From: Agrypnia vestita
Taxonomy: Eukaryota; Arthropoda; Insecta; Trichoptera; Phryganeidae
Length of the DNA: 64,000 bases
Assembly (NCBI GenBank): GCA_016648135.1
Contig: JADDOH010004201.1
Coordinates: 1-64,000 of the forward strand
Direction of reading: 5' to 3'
The translations under genes and the position numbers were made by a program. Position 1 is the stretch's first letter. Each line of letters begins with the position of its first letter. The notes under the pieces are model-generated. The model worked only from the letters and a program-made list of their open reading frames with translations, was not told where the DNA came from and did no database searches. This document shows positions 32,866 to 44,899 of this stretch, piece by piece.

Positions 32866-33600
32866 AATTCGTTGATTAAGGATATATTATAGAAGTCTCA
32901 CAGAGACGAAGACATTTATATATGAAAAAAGTGGATGTAAGTCTCTTATACGATGGCTCGGGGTTAACAACCTGTAAGAGCTGGCTTAAGTGATTACTCT
33001 ATAAAACGTCCTTGAGGTGAGTATTCGCGAAAACGGCGCTATATAAGTTATCCAATTATTATTATTATAATTATTGATGCATCGTCACCAATACAGGAAT
33101 TATCAAATTTTTGAAAGCCATATATATAGTTCGAATCAAGAACATTTCATATATTGCACTGGCCTCTGCTAAAGACATCTGTTGTTATTTTTTCTCATTT
33201 TACAAGTTAGTATACCTACATAGATTTCGCAACTGGTAATGATACCTACATAATTTATTTTTCAAAGTGGAGGTTTTTAGCAATATTTCTTATTAACCTA
33301 TATATGATATTCTCTCAAATTTTAATTTTTAAACTCCTATCATGCACCAGCATGTTATATTTTTAACAATATTTTGATATGAAAGTATGTTCTAAGAACA
33401 CAGTTAACTGAATTTGGTCCCCAGATGGATGATTAATTAATTCCATTCAATTTTCTCATATATAAATAGCTTCGTCTCTGTGAGGCTTCTATAATGAATC
33501 CTTAATTAATTAATCATCCCTCTGGGGACCAAATCCAGTAACTGTGTACTTAGAACATACTTTCATATCAAAATATTGTTAAAAATAAAAATTCATATTT
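32866..33600. repeat. nested inverted repeats
   Basis: Two structures overlap. 32872-32930 (AGAAGTCTCACAGAGACGAA) is repeated in reverse at about 33445-33510. 33356-33440 pairs with about 33505-33590 (AACAATATTTTGATATGAAA, GTATGTTCTAAG, TTTGGTCCCCAGA). Part of the left unit (AAGTCTCTTATACGATGGC) recurs at about 57540-57600, so it is a dispersed family. No coding sequence is present. Confidence 0.7.
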
Positions 33601-33858
33601 AACCAATATGTTCCGGGTCCAATGATCCTTTCATCATGTTACAACGTACCTTTCTATACTAAAAAATAAAATTTGAATTATAGACATAAATAAAAATTTG
33701 AGAGTTGAATAAATATTTAAGCACTAATATAAAAACAAGTTTATGTATTTTCAAATGGGAATTGGATATTTATAATATTTAATTTGCTATTACCACATTT
33801 TAAAATTTCCATGTTTTTAAACTATAATGTTATTTGAATGTGAAATTCTTAATAATAT

Positions 33859-34448
33859 TGTCACGAGTCGTGGCTGCTGGAGGAACAGTGAAAATTAATT
33901 AGCGATTTATCAATTAATGATAAATCAACTATTCAATGTACAAAGTCGCTTAAACGGAGTAAACTCACGCTATTCTTTAAATTACACTTTTTCGCAGTAT
34001 ATCACTAGTAAATGAATATTTTTTATCGATGGGTAAACACATATTTTACATTTCATTCAGTTCTTGCTCGTATTATACTTATATCGCTTATTTCTTTCGC
34101 CATCGATTATTCGCTCGATATCTGTCGCTTCACAAATTCACGACTGGGCATACCTAGCCGGCCGCCGTGAAATAAGTGCGAAGTACGTTGTCTGCGACGT
34201 GCACTGATTTCACACGGTAACGAACAGTCAACGCGACACTACTCTCCCGCACCGCGGCCGGCGCCAAATTAATATCAGAAAATGCTGGTATTTTCGAACT
34301 TTCTAGATTATTCTAGTGTTCAGGAAAAGGTCCTCGTTGCTTCTCGGTTGTTTCAGACGTTTCTGGATGATTGGAGACGTTTCTCGAAGGTTGGAGATAA
34401 TCGCAGATTGTTAAAGGCCGTTCTCGATGTTTTGATAGTGTTATGACA
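33859..34448 (-). mobile_element. possible solo LTR
   Basis: 590 bp bounded by TGTCA and TGACA, with a GC-rich centre (34140-34265) and a run of GAA/TTC-rich blocks (34290-34440). It looks like an LTR read on the minus strand, but no target-site duplication is visible and the ends were set by eye. Confidence 0.3.
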
Positions 34449-34585
34449 TTTAAAATGGATTCGGACAGTGCGCAAATTCTTTTTAGCATCTCGTTATAAT
34501 ATCAAAAGAATGGTTTGTTTCCAAAAGCTGATTATAAAATTCAGAATAGTTGTTAGCTTTTATTTTGGTATAGGCACATAGTTTT

Positions 34586-34825
34586 TGTATCCTGACAAAG
34601 GGACAATTAGCCCCGAAATATATGGATAATTTTTATTAATATTTTTAATATTTAAAGCATTAATTTTTTGGTTTGACATTATAACAGAGTGTTAGTTAAA
34701 TTAGTATAAACCACTACCAGATTTTAGGTCTACCGGTTTCGAGACGTACTGAAGAGACGGGTACGTCTCGAAACCGGTAGACCTTAAATCTGGTAGTGGT
34801 TTATACTAATTTAACACTCTGTTAT
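34586..34825. mobile_element. Penelope-like foldback remnant, near-perfect palindrome
   Basis: 34681-34749 and 34757-34825 are nearly exact reverse complements (ATAACAGAGTGTTAGTTAAA, ACCGGTTTCGAGACGTAC). The sequence is a shortened relative of the element at 62845-63241, and the left flanks also match (TTAATATTTAAAGCAT). A decayed hammerhead core (CTGA, then AGAGAC/GTCTC, GAAA, CCGG, TA at 34749-34779) lacks three core bases. A second degenerate one (CCTGACAAAGGGAC...CCCCGAAA) lies at 34590-34620. Confidence 0.7.
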
Positions 34826-34974
34826 GTGGATAATTAAATAAATAGTGTTTTCGTATTTTCATGATTTCATACTATTAATATAAATAATATTACCACAATT
34901 ATTTCTTCTTCCAATAATTTCTTCAATAAATACAAAGTCATTTTATTGAAGTTGAAGGTTAGTTATTGAAGAAT

Positions 34975-35190
34975 CTTCTTCTGGTGCCCTATCCGTTGAA
35001 AGGACATCGGCTATCATGTTGTACGGTACTTTATTTACTGCGGCCCGGAACAGCTCCACAGTAGACTGGCCAGACTATTGTGTTCTCCATCTTAAAGGGT
35101 TCCGACTTCCGGCAATCTTTCGCCGTATTATAAAGATCAAGATCTCGCCCTTCACTGGATGTCTTCTCACGTGTCCAAGATATTAAATTG
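34975..35190 (-). mobile_element. LINE C-terminal fragment
   Basis: Broken minus frames read GQSTVELFRAAVNKVPYNM, IADV and an EED tail, with VRRHPVKGEI upstream. The TxELFRAAVxK block is the last part of a common insect LINE ORF. Confidence 0.65.
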
Positions 35191-35199
35191 GTCTAATTT

Positions 35200-38100
35200 T
35201 TGTTGTTATAATAAATTATTTTTCCTAATTTATCCCAATCATAACTTGTTCATTCATAACTCAGTTTATCCAGCTTATTTTGAGTATTCTTATACACATA
35301 TAGAATTTTCGAGTATTTACTATGTGAAATATTTTAGGACGCAAGTTAATATCTTCGATTCTGATAACTCGTGCTCTTTATATATTATTAAGTTGTGTCT
35401 GTATTATTTCCGAATAAATAAATAAAAAAATCTCAAATGCTTTCTTTGCAATGCAAATTTTTGAATTAGAAACCAAAAAAATGTATTTATCCAAGAGAAA
35501 TCTGATAATTATATCAGTAAGAATATCTTCGTAGATAAATACGATTTTAATGAAAAAAAGAGTTGTACATTTTGTGTTAAATCTAATGGGAGAGTTATGA
35601 AATCACATAATCTTTAAATGTATGACGTCAACTTTACACCAAAAATTTTGATTTTTGATTTTTTATCTTAATTTCAATTTTATTTACCTGATGCTAATAT
35701 TTTTTTATGTATTAGGGCGTACTTTTACATATTTTGCCTTTAATTATCTTACATTTGTACATTAACACGAAAAGGTTGGTCATCGCTCGTTTAGAAAATA
35801 TTATTTCCCCAATAAAATATGTCTTGAATTTATGATTTCACATATAAAGAGTTATCTTGTTATTGTGATTTTTATATTTCATTGTATTTGAAGTAAACTG
35901 GCAAATGTTTAAATAATTTGAACTCACTCATTGAAATATGCAATTAATTAATACTTTCAGGGTTTGCAAAGCTATTGTTAACCAAAACAGCCCGCTCGTC
36001 GGCGTAATAAATCATTCCAGCCGCCGATAAACTGTATTTATAGCATCCGTCATAAACTATTCTTGACCTTTATTGCTCGACTACAGTGTGTTTAAAAGTT
36101 TTCCAGATTTCCAAATTAACTAAACAAATCCGAGCTGGGTAAATATCTTTGTTTATATTTTGTATTATTCCAAGACAAAAGTTTGTTTTTTGTTCCTTTT
36201 TACGGCGTCGTATCAACCCCCATCACATGCAGCGCCGCACCGCACAGCGGACGAAAGGACGCATTTAGAGACAAATTAATTGTGATGTGCCAAAATAACA
36301 CTAAATGTGATAAAACTTGACTTTTTTTTCAAGAACAATTTTGAACATCGTGTATTATAATTTTCATAAACTTTGTTCTAACGGTTAGTCGCAAAATAAC
36401 CTACACATGCATACATATCTATCTAAATTGCAAAATTAGACATTCTGCATGGGGTATTCGTTTCGTATATAGAATAACCCGTTTCTCAAAATTTATTCTA
36501 AAGTGGGTGCTCGTCGCCAACCTGATTACAAACATTAATATTTTTCAAGCACGCAAATGAGGGTACATACATTTTACATGGTTATTTAGAGCACACGTCA
36601 CGTAATAAATCGCATAAAAATCTGGTAAAAAGTAGTCCTTTTTTCTAATCTCTAATGAAACATGCTGTAATAATTTGAAATTAAACACTGTCGTAGGATA
36701 TTTTAAAACATATTACGTAAACTGAATAAATACAAAGTAAAAATAATTGTAACTAAAATATTTGTCAATAACATTCAAGATTTTTTGTACTTCATAATAA
36801 TTTTTACACGTCGATCAACAATGCGTTCCAAAATGAAATGACTGCAAATGGGGCTAAAAAATTAAAATTAATGAAATGAGATTTTCAGCTAACGTATAAA
36901 ACCATCCATCGTTTGTTGCCGGTAGCTGCTAAATTAGTACTAATGTTCACTAGATAAAACGATTAAATTTACATTATATAAATCCTGTTCTAAAGTACGG
37001 TGGTAATTGTACCATATTTTAACGTTTGATTATTCACAAGTTCGTGTTTACTTCCATGTAAACATGAGAGCAAAATTGGTCGCTATTTCCAATCAACACT
37101 CGGGTCAATGAGTTTCACCGAAAACAGCGCGGAGTGCTCACGCTAATATATGTTTACTATAATACAGAATTAATGACAATTCTTAACCATGCTATAGTAA
37201 CTTAACTTTAACTTAATGCTTAACCATAATAACCGTTGAATATACATGAGTAGCTATACATATATGGAAAATAATTTTGTTAAAATCGATCGTTTTATTA
37301 TTTTTTTTTTTATTTAAAATATAATAGAAACCTGAAAAGGTTTAAGGATAACATTTTTACATGATTCAATATAGGAATATAATAATAATATAATTTAGAT
37401 ACAAAATCATTTTTTATAATTGGCCGAGTTTAAGCATTTTTGTTACATCTGTTTTGAATTTGTCAGTGGTCGTTGTATAGATTTAATCCGTTGAAAATTA
37501 TTCGTGATTGTCCTGTTTTTGTTTTGGCGTTTAATATATATAAAGTTATAATATATATAGTTACTGTCACTTAGAAACACATTAATATTTAAGTCATATT
37601 TTAAATAATACACCAAAATTTATGTAATCTTACAAAAATAATCCATGTTCTATTTTAAAATACATATTTTATGTTATTTAGAATCCTTCTTTAACTTCGT
37701 GTATTTCAAATATTTCGCGCGCTTTAACTTGTTTTATTAGAAAATAATCGTGATGACGTAAGTGTAGGACCGCTATGGGGCTTTCGCTCATAAAACGGTC
37801 CTGTGATTTCGGTTGGTCTCCATTCACTGTACTACTGGATACCCTTATTCTTTAATGGTGAAATTTCCATAAAGGCTGAAATTCACTCTCGTCTTGAAAA
37901 TGTAAATAGTGCGATCCCTAAGATCAATATTTTTTCAATACGTAAAATATTTATCTTAATTGGGATTAGTTATACAGAAGGTGATCAACACAAAAATGAT
38001 TAAAATGAGTCATATACGAGTTTGGACAGCTCAAAACGATATCTTTATGTGCTGAAAATTTCCGAGCTCTAAGTGCTAAATTATAGATTTTAGAAATTCA

Positions 38101-41100
38101 GTATTTTTTTAACTCACATCACGACCATCACCGTTTAATTAATTCTTAAATTAAGAAAAGGGGTTATTTACTATTTTCTTCGGCTTTAAATTTATAAATC
38201 CTTGACAAAAAAATAAAGGTTAAAAACATCCACGTGTTATGGATGCATTACATAACTTTTTATGTTTCTGTTACTACACGATAATAGTTTCGTAGAAAAC
38301 ATCTAAGGGGGTTGAACATTTTTACGCCTCAGATAAAATTTTTACTTCATAATTTATCAAATTCATAGAATATAGAACCCACATAGCAAAAAGTAAGTAA
38401 TGTTTTGCGTAGATTTTGGCATTTTGTAGAAAGAATTCAACCTGTAAAACGTGTCAAATCTTCGTAAATATAAGTTTTTTATTATAATTATATTAAAAAA
38501 AACATAAAAAAATACCTCTACAATGAGCCCTATGCAAAAAATATGCTATAATTAATAATATATGGACGTACCTATAAGGTTTTTGTTGAATGGAGCAAAG
38601 ATTACGTATAGACTGTATAAACATATGAAAAATATATTTAATTTAAAATCAATAATATAATATAGTAAATATTGCTCGTAAAGAATATGACAGAGATGAC
38701 ATTCAATCATCATCGGCCGTCAATATCCCAATGTTAGATACATGCCTACTTTTTTCCTACCCACGCATCCCTGTTTTTCGTTTCCCTTGCCATACTTTTG
38801 TGTCTATGGCTTTGTATTGCTCTCTTTGCAAGATCCATTAGCTACGTTAATTTATTTTTTCCCTTATGAATTTGTTTCTCTTACATTAAGAGCCCAAAAT
38901 CACAAACTATGACTTCTCAGTCACTTTCACTAACGGAAGAGTAATTCAACAAACAACGTAATTCGTGATTATTTACATTAATCATTAATTGAATTTGTTG
39001 GTGGTTTATTATAGTGTGAATTGATCTTTATATATTTTTATATGAATTTTTTTTATACGAAATTAATAATTAATTTACAATTGAATGTTGCGAATTTAGA
39101 AACTGTTTTTTGGTCATTTATTTCATGTGATTATCGTACAATAGTGATCCGTTACAATTTTCAATCACTGATATCCAACATCAATTACATCTACACCAGT
39201 GAATTAAGAGTAGCATGTTATCTCTTCACTGGGTACACCCAATACGCAACTTTCCATTGCTCCCTGCGTTGCTATTGATATCTGCATATATGGCTATGTG
39301 TTAAGTGCAGTTGTTTCAATGCATGTTGTAAGTGCAGATTGTGTGCATCTATTGAATAGTGATGAAAGCTTTACTTGTACATTCAATAGTGATGTTGGTA
39401 GTGCCTGACCAACCATTTCATCTATTCAGTTAAGTGATTGCTTGGAAGTTGAGAGCCGGTCCTTTACATTTCTGAATAAATTAGATTGAATAAATTAGTT
39501 AGAAGCCGGACATAGATGATTAAAATGAGGAGGTTCTGAATGTAAAAAAGACGTCCGTAAAATAACAATCCAATGTAAAAAGTGAAAATTACGAAACATA
39601 CCTTAGATAAAATAAAATTAAAGGAAAGTATTGTCAATATCAACCAATCGAGATCCAGTATGTTCTTTTTAATTGTCTATCCTAGGTTAGTCTAAGGCGA
39701 TCCACCGACAATATTCCCTCCAGAATGCTAAGACGATACACATTGATAGTCGTGCATCTGACTTTCGCAAGACGTTTCCAAGGTATTTTAAAGAGAATCT
39801 CGAATTATTCCATATGTAGAAGTATGGGCCGACTACGTGATGAGCAAGGCAACTTCTTGATGGTTTCCAGGACATATATATATATACGGCGAGCATTGCA
39901 CATTTATAGAGAAGAATAACAAATTTCACGTGATAATTACGTGATAAAACCCTTGTAAAAAAATTAAAAATTTTAGTAATACCAAATATATTTTAAGCTT
40001 ATACATTTTTAATTAATAGTGAATAAATGTAGAGCCGAAATATGTATTAATTCCCTCACATTGTTTACTGTGGTTTTTACTAGATTTTCTACTCAGCTTA
40101 TCACAGAAAGATGTTTAAAGGATTTATATCAACAACTGAAGAGTTTTTGTAAGCTGCCTTTACTAAATCATAATTTTTGAAAATACAATAAGAGAAATTA
40201 CCGTTATATTCATTATATACATGGAAAAAATAAATCTTTTTTTTTAATGAAAAGTACTAGGTATGTAAGTCAGTAAGCAAGTCCTTCGGTACCTACGATG
40301 CACTTTTGCCATTGTAATGTAAGCTCATTGATGCTTTCGTTACAAAAATCCTGTGGACAGGAATCGATGAATTCTGTAAAAGCATTTTCCCCGCCTTTTC
40401 AGAATTGAAATTTTCCCCTGAAAAATGGTATCGAGGGTTGGGATTATGACTACAGAAAATATATTTCATATGGATAAAGATTGCACGAACTTGCTCAATG
40501 CGGAATTTAATTTCAATAAAAGGATCTCATCTTTCATTTACATTACAGCCTAAGTGTACACTATTTTGAATACCGATAAATCTTCACATACAATTTTAAA
40601 GAAGAAATATTGATAATATCGTAGCAACAAATTTTTATTATATTATAAGAAGGCTGACCAAGAAAGGCAAAGCTGACAATATGCATTGTGGGCTGAGAAA
40701 TAGTGGTCATGTTGGATGCAAATTTGTGAGGTGAGAATTGACCCCCAATTTGGGTGCAAATTGGTGAGGGGAGAAAATTAAGTAACAGTGCATGTAGGAA
40801 ATTGAAGTTCTATAAAGGAATTAGTGATACAAATAAACGCTAACTAGCTGCGATTGAACTTGGGAATTCTAATTCCTTACAGTTTCGTGGTAATTGTTAT
40901 AATTAATCCAACTCTTATCATACTCCGCTATCTCACATCATTTGTGGTAGTGATGGTATTTTAATCGAATATATAATAACCGTTATTTGAGATTTTTATT
41001 GATGTAGTAACAATTATAAATACATCAGATACAAATCTCTAATAACTGTACTACATAAAACCGGTTAAAATAACAGTTTGACCATCACTAATCTCTTGTG

Positions 41101-41750
41101 AAAATAATTCAAATATTTTATCTAACGTGTAAGTGCAAATTTTCAGTTTGGGTAACTTTTGTTGTCAAAGCAGATGAACATGAATTCTATCTAGCCTTTA
41201 ATATTTTATTTCCATTCTCCCAAAGACAATATTCAAGTTCGGATGGTCCATTCCAGAATAATTATTTGAGTAAATTTTAGGATCCGACTTCCTTGACATC
41301 ATATTTAAGGTTATGGAGGTTTACATGAAGAGTTCCCTTGCAGACCGTCCTATTTTATACGGGAAGATCCATCCCATCACATCACATAATTAATTGGTCT
41401 TGAGGTATTACATTTAACTTCATGTGAAAAATAGTCCATAGGTCTTTTCAACAATATAACAAATATGAAGTTAAGGAAATGGAAAAAAGGGAGCAAAGGA
41501 AATCGTTCTATTCTATAAAATTCTTTAAAAAGAATAGAAAATAATTACGTATTGGTTCCACTGCAATGTAGTTGGCATATGCGTATATGTATATCAGTAT
41601 TAAAAAATAGGGGAGACCAATGTGAATCGAAATAATCTCGATATCTTAGTTACTATTGGTTGGTTACCTTAGAAATTCACACACATATAGTTTGAATTTC
41701 TTTCACACATGCACTAAATTGTTGGTACAGGAGTATTTTTGATACAATTG
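35200..41750. other. long gene-free AT-rich stretch
   Basis: No gene, RNA or bordered element was recognised over about 6.5 kb. A T-rich and AATA-rich zone at 37290-37420 may be an old LINE tail. A short GC-richer patch lies at 36210-36260. The open frames at 35159, 37803, 39021, 39687 and 41098 lack codon or family signals and are taken as chance. Confidence 0.4.
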
Positions 41751-41759
41751 TGTACTACA

Positions 41760-41850
41760 TAACGATGGCAGTTGGTTAGCCGTTGCGCTGCTACAGCGTC
41801 TGTGCTTGAAAATCGAACCAAAGTAAGTTTTCGTTCTTTTTTTCTTAAAT
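41760..41850 (+). repeat. tRNA-like SINE head
   Basis: TGGCAGTTGGTTAGCCG resembles an A box and AAAATCGAACC a weak B box about 35 bp further on, with a T-rich stretch after. It is too degenerate to be a tRNA gene. Confidence 0.3.
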
Positions 41851-42059
41851 ACTAAGTAATGTTAACTAATTCGTGATATATATGTGGCCTAGCTTTAGTC
41901 TAATTATCTAACATTTACAACATAATTTCATTTTGTTTCAAATAATCAATTTGTAGGATATTCAAGGGGTGAAGACATGGACACTATATCAAGAACTAAT
42001 CCAAACAGTCGAGGCTTTTAAAATGTAGCTCCACAGATGCTTATTGAAAGATTCCTGAG

Positions 42060-42400
42060 TAGACAGAGTGATGAATGTTGTAGTCCTCCGGCATATGGAA
42101 AAAGACCGAGAAGTGCTGCCAACTATCAATATAAGCAAACTTGAGTGTCTCGGACATATTATGAGGGGACCAAAATATAGTCTATAGGTACATCCAAAAT
42201 ATATCCAGGGGAAAATAAGTGTTCAAAGAAGCGTAGGAAGATGCCGCATCTCATAGCTGCGTAACTTGAGGGACTGGTATACGCTTAACTCGACTGAGTT
42301 GTTCCTCGCGGAGGTGAATAAAGTCGTAATCGTCAATATGATCGCCAACCTCCGGTATGGGATGGCACCATAAGAAAAAGAAGAAGAAGAAGAAGAAGAA
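42060..42400 (+). mobile_element. LINE 3' end with GAA microsatellite tail
   Basis: Reads KDREVLPTINISKLECLGHI, MRGPKYSL, IQGKISVQRSVGRCRIS, TELFLAEVNKVVIVNMIANL and RYGMAP before a stop, then GAAGAA repeats (42376-42402). This is the C-terminal tail of a very common insect LINE. Several internal stops make it a relic. Confidence 0.8.
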
Positions 42401-42974
42401 GAATATCATTAAAACTTTCTGTAAGAAAATTGTTGAGCGTAAACCAAGTAGAATCTATATCCAAGAAATAAAAATTACACGTTTTTAAATTAATGACAGC
42501 ATTTTGCGTGGGGTTGAAGTTTGTAAATTACAAATTCACAGAAGACTTAGAACTCAAGATTTTAATTTTTTCCATGAATTTTCATTATTATTTATGGATA
42601 AATATTTTCAACATCCCTATTTTAAGTCGGTTGTAACGGAGCCATAATAAAAAATTTAATTAATTCACAAAACAAGCTAGTTCTTCTTTTTATATTATTT
42701 AAATATGCACCCATTTTACAGTATCGGGGATGGTTTTAAGGACCTCACTGAATCCTTGAAGAATGAAAAGAGAGGGTAAATAAATATTGACTATGCGATC
42801 CGGGGTCTAGATTTCATCGCAAGTGCCCGGGGGTAGTTTCAACCCCTATCCCCGTGTCCCCATCTGTCATGCACACATAAAACCTTTTCAGTGGTCATTT
42901 TTACTAGCGAGAAATTTTGTTCACAAAGTAACTGATAAAATTACCGTAATTAATACTTAACAAAAAAACAACTA

Positions 42975-43230
42975 AACATCTCACCGTTTCTCCCAAGGGG
43001 ACAGAACGCTACACTTTTCTGTACTAGTATAGTACTTTTGCGTCGTCTACTTTCATACATCTTCTCAAGCAGGCTCTTTGATTTTTTAAGATTTTTACAG
43101 GGTCGTCCTCCAGTAGATCATGTTTTTCGTGGACGCCCTTTGGTCCTTTAAAAGTCGCCTCGTATATTTTCCATCCTCTCTTCGCTCATACCTTCCACAT
43201 GACCAAGCTATCTCGGCGATCCTTTACATT
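42975..43230 (-). mobile_element. LINE C-terminal fragment, CMNVDEAK-type family
   Basis: The minus strand reads LEDDPVKILKNQRACLRRC, MKVDDAKVLY, then GRNGEMF, with one or two stops, and WLGHVEGMSEERM in another frame upstream. Same family as 24735-24910. Confidence 0.65.
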
Positions 43231-43341
43231 AAATTCACTCGTAATTTATTCATTTTACACTTTGTCGTGCACAGATTCCACACACGCGCTTAAGCATCCG
43301 CATTTTCCACAGATATAGTAATTCATTCTTTTTTTGCTTCC

Positions 43342-43893
43342 AGGCTAACCTAACTAACGGTAACCTTAATATATTCTTCACGAATCAAGATCAGTTGAAT
43401 GTGAAAATTTAAAATAAAACTAGTTGATGGGCTTGGCATCGCCTGGGAGCACAGAATTGTATTGACGTCTCTTTTGTTAGTTTCGGCACCTATGATTGGA
43501 ACCTTATAGAATTTTCGAACTTTTGAGAGCATTCTGAAACCTTCTTTTAAGCTTTTGGAACCTCCTAGACTCACCGACAAACTCCGCCACTAACCTAACC
43601 TAACCTAACCTAACCTAACCTAACCTAACCTAACCTAACCTAACTAACGGTAACCTTAATATATTCTTCACGAATCAAGATCAGTTGAAGGTGAAAATTT
43701 AAAATAAAACTAGTTGATGGGCTTGGCATCGCCTGGGAGCACAAAATTGTATTGACGTCTCTTTTTTGTTAGTTTCGGCACCTATGATTGGAACCTTATA
43801 GAATTTTCGAACTTTTGAGAGCATTCTGAAATCTTCTTTTAAGCTTTTGGAACCTCCTAGACTCACCGACAAACTCCGCCACTCAGTTTGCAA
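43342..43893. repeat. 250-bp direct duplication flanking telomeric repeats
   Basis: 43347-43590 and 43644-43890 are almost identical (ACCTTAATATATTCTTCACG, GCTTGGCATCGCCTGGGAGC). Both begin with TAACTAACGGTAACC. The minus-strand frames in each copy are the same chance frame twice, which shows how similar the copies are. Confidence 0.92.
43591..43643. repeat. interstitial telomeric repeat, about 10 CCTAA units
   Basis: Ten perfect TAACC units, the reverse complement of the ancestral insect telomere unit TTAGG. It sits exactly between the two 250-bp copies. A shorter trace (CTAACCTAACTAACGGTAACC) starts the first copy. Confidence 0.95.
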
Positions 43894-44230
43894 TCTAATA
43901 GAATTTTCGGGACACTTCTAGAACATTCTCCTTCCAGAACTTTCTAAAATTTTATCGAACGTTCTGTTTTCTGTTTTATAGAGTCACAGACACACTTCGC
44001 CACACTGTTTGGAACATTCGAAAACTTTCAGGAATCTTCTACAACACTGTCCTTCCAGAACATTCTAGAATTTAATCTAACGTTCTGGAATCTTCTAGAC
44101 TCGCCAAAACACTCCGCCACTCAGTTTGGAATCTCATAGAACTATCGAGAATGTTCTCCTTCCGGAACTTTATAAGATTTATTGAACGTTCCGGAACCTT
44201 CTGGACTCAGACCGACACAGTCGGCGGGCC
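43800..44230. repeat. minisatellite of about 115 bp with GAA/TTC palindromes
   Basis: Three to four diverged units start at CTCCGCCACTCAGTTTGG (about 43877, 43997 and 44113). Each is packed with alternating GAA and TTC boxes such as TTCTAGAACATTCTCCTTCC, CCAGAACATTCTAGAA and GAACGTTCCGGAACCTTC. Arrays of inverted nGAAn blocks are the form of heat-shock elements. Whether any factor binds is unknown. Confidence 0.75.
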
Positions 44231-44365
44231 TATTCTGAAACAGTCTGAAGCATTTGCGGCCTTCCCATAACAAACAAATGTTCTAGAAAGCACATTTTCA
44301 TCACCCACTCCCACCTACGCTCAGCCACCCTCACCAAACTTGCATACTTTCGATGTGACACCAAG

Positions 44366-44512
44366 GGCTATCTACCACCATATATGTATGTATATGGTGG
44401 TAGATAGCCCTTAAATAACATCATATATATATATATATATATATGAGATATATATATATAGAGATATATAGATATAAGATATAGATATATATATATTATA
44501 TATATATATATA
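44366..44512. repeat. hairpin followed by AT microsatellite
   Basis: GGGCTATCTACCACCATATA (44366-44385) and its reverse complement (about 44392-44411) form a 20-bp stem. From 44412 to 44512 the sequence is almost only TA and GATATA repeats. Confidence 0.85.
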
Positions 44513-44854
44513 TGATGTGACATTGCGAATCCGTCTATGGTCTATTTTACCCCACTCGTTATTTTTCGAACCAACCGCCCGCGCCCCGGTAATAGATAGT
44601 CTATGACGCGTACGTACGATTTCTCTTTGCTAACGCACGGATTGTCTTTGCGCTTTACACCGGTTTACACGCTTTACATTTTTTCGCGTTCACAGCTCCA
44701 ACTTACAGGCAACATGTAGACATACTCTCGTCTGGGCCCCAATTTGAGTAAATATTCAATAATTATTCTGATACCATAGAAATATAATAACGCCATTAGC
44801 TGTGGATTTTTTTTGTGTTTGTTTTTACAGTCAGTCACTAACGCTGCTAGATGG

Positions 44855-44893
44855 CGAAAACCAAAGAGGTTATAAGACAACCTCTTTGGCGCA
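44855..44893. repeat. short hairpin
   Basis: CCAAAGAGGTT and AACCTCTTTGG are separated by about 8 bases. It lies near a GC-richer patch at 44560-44660. No T run follows that would suggest a terminator. Confidence 0.6.
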
Positions 44894-44899
44894 AATATA

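Noticed and set aside
33859..34448. Confident LTR call
   Set aside because: TG...CA ends are present, but no target duplication, primer-binding site or partner LTR was seen, so it is kept only as a low-confidence feature.
37803..39278. Open frames in the 35-41 kb stretch
   Set aside because: Short, AT-biased and without family signals. Chance frames are expected in this composition.
43591..43643. Chromosome end
   Set aside because: Only about 50 bp of telomeric units, flanked on both sides by duplicated non-telomeric DNA.
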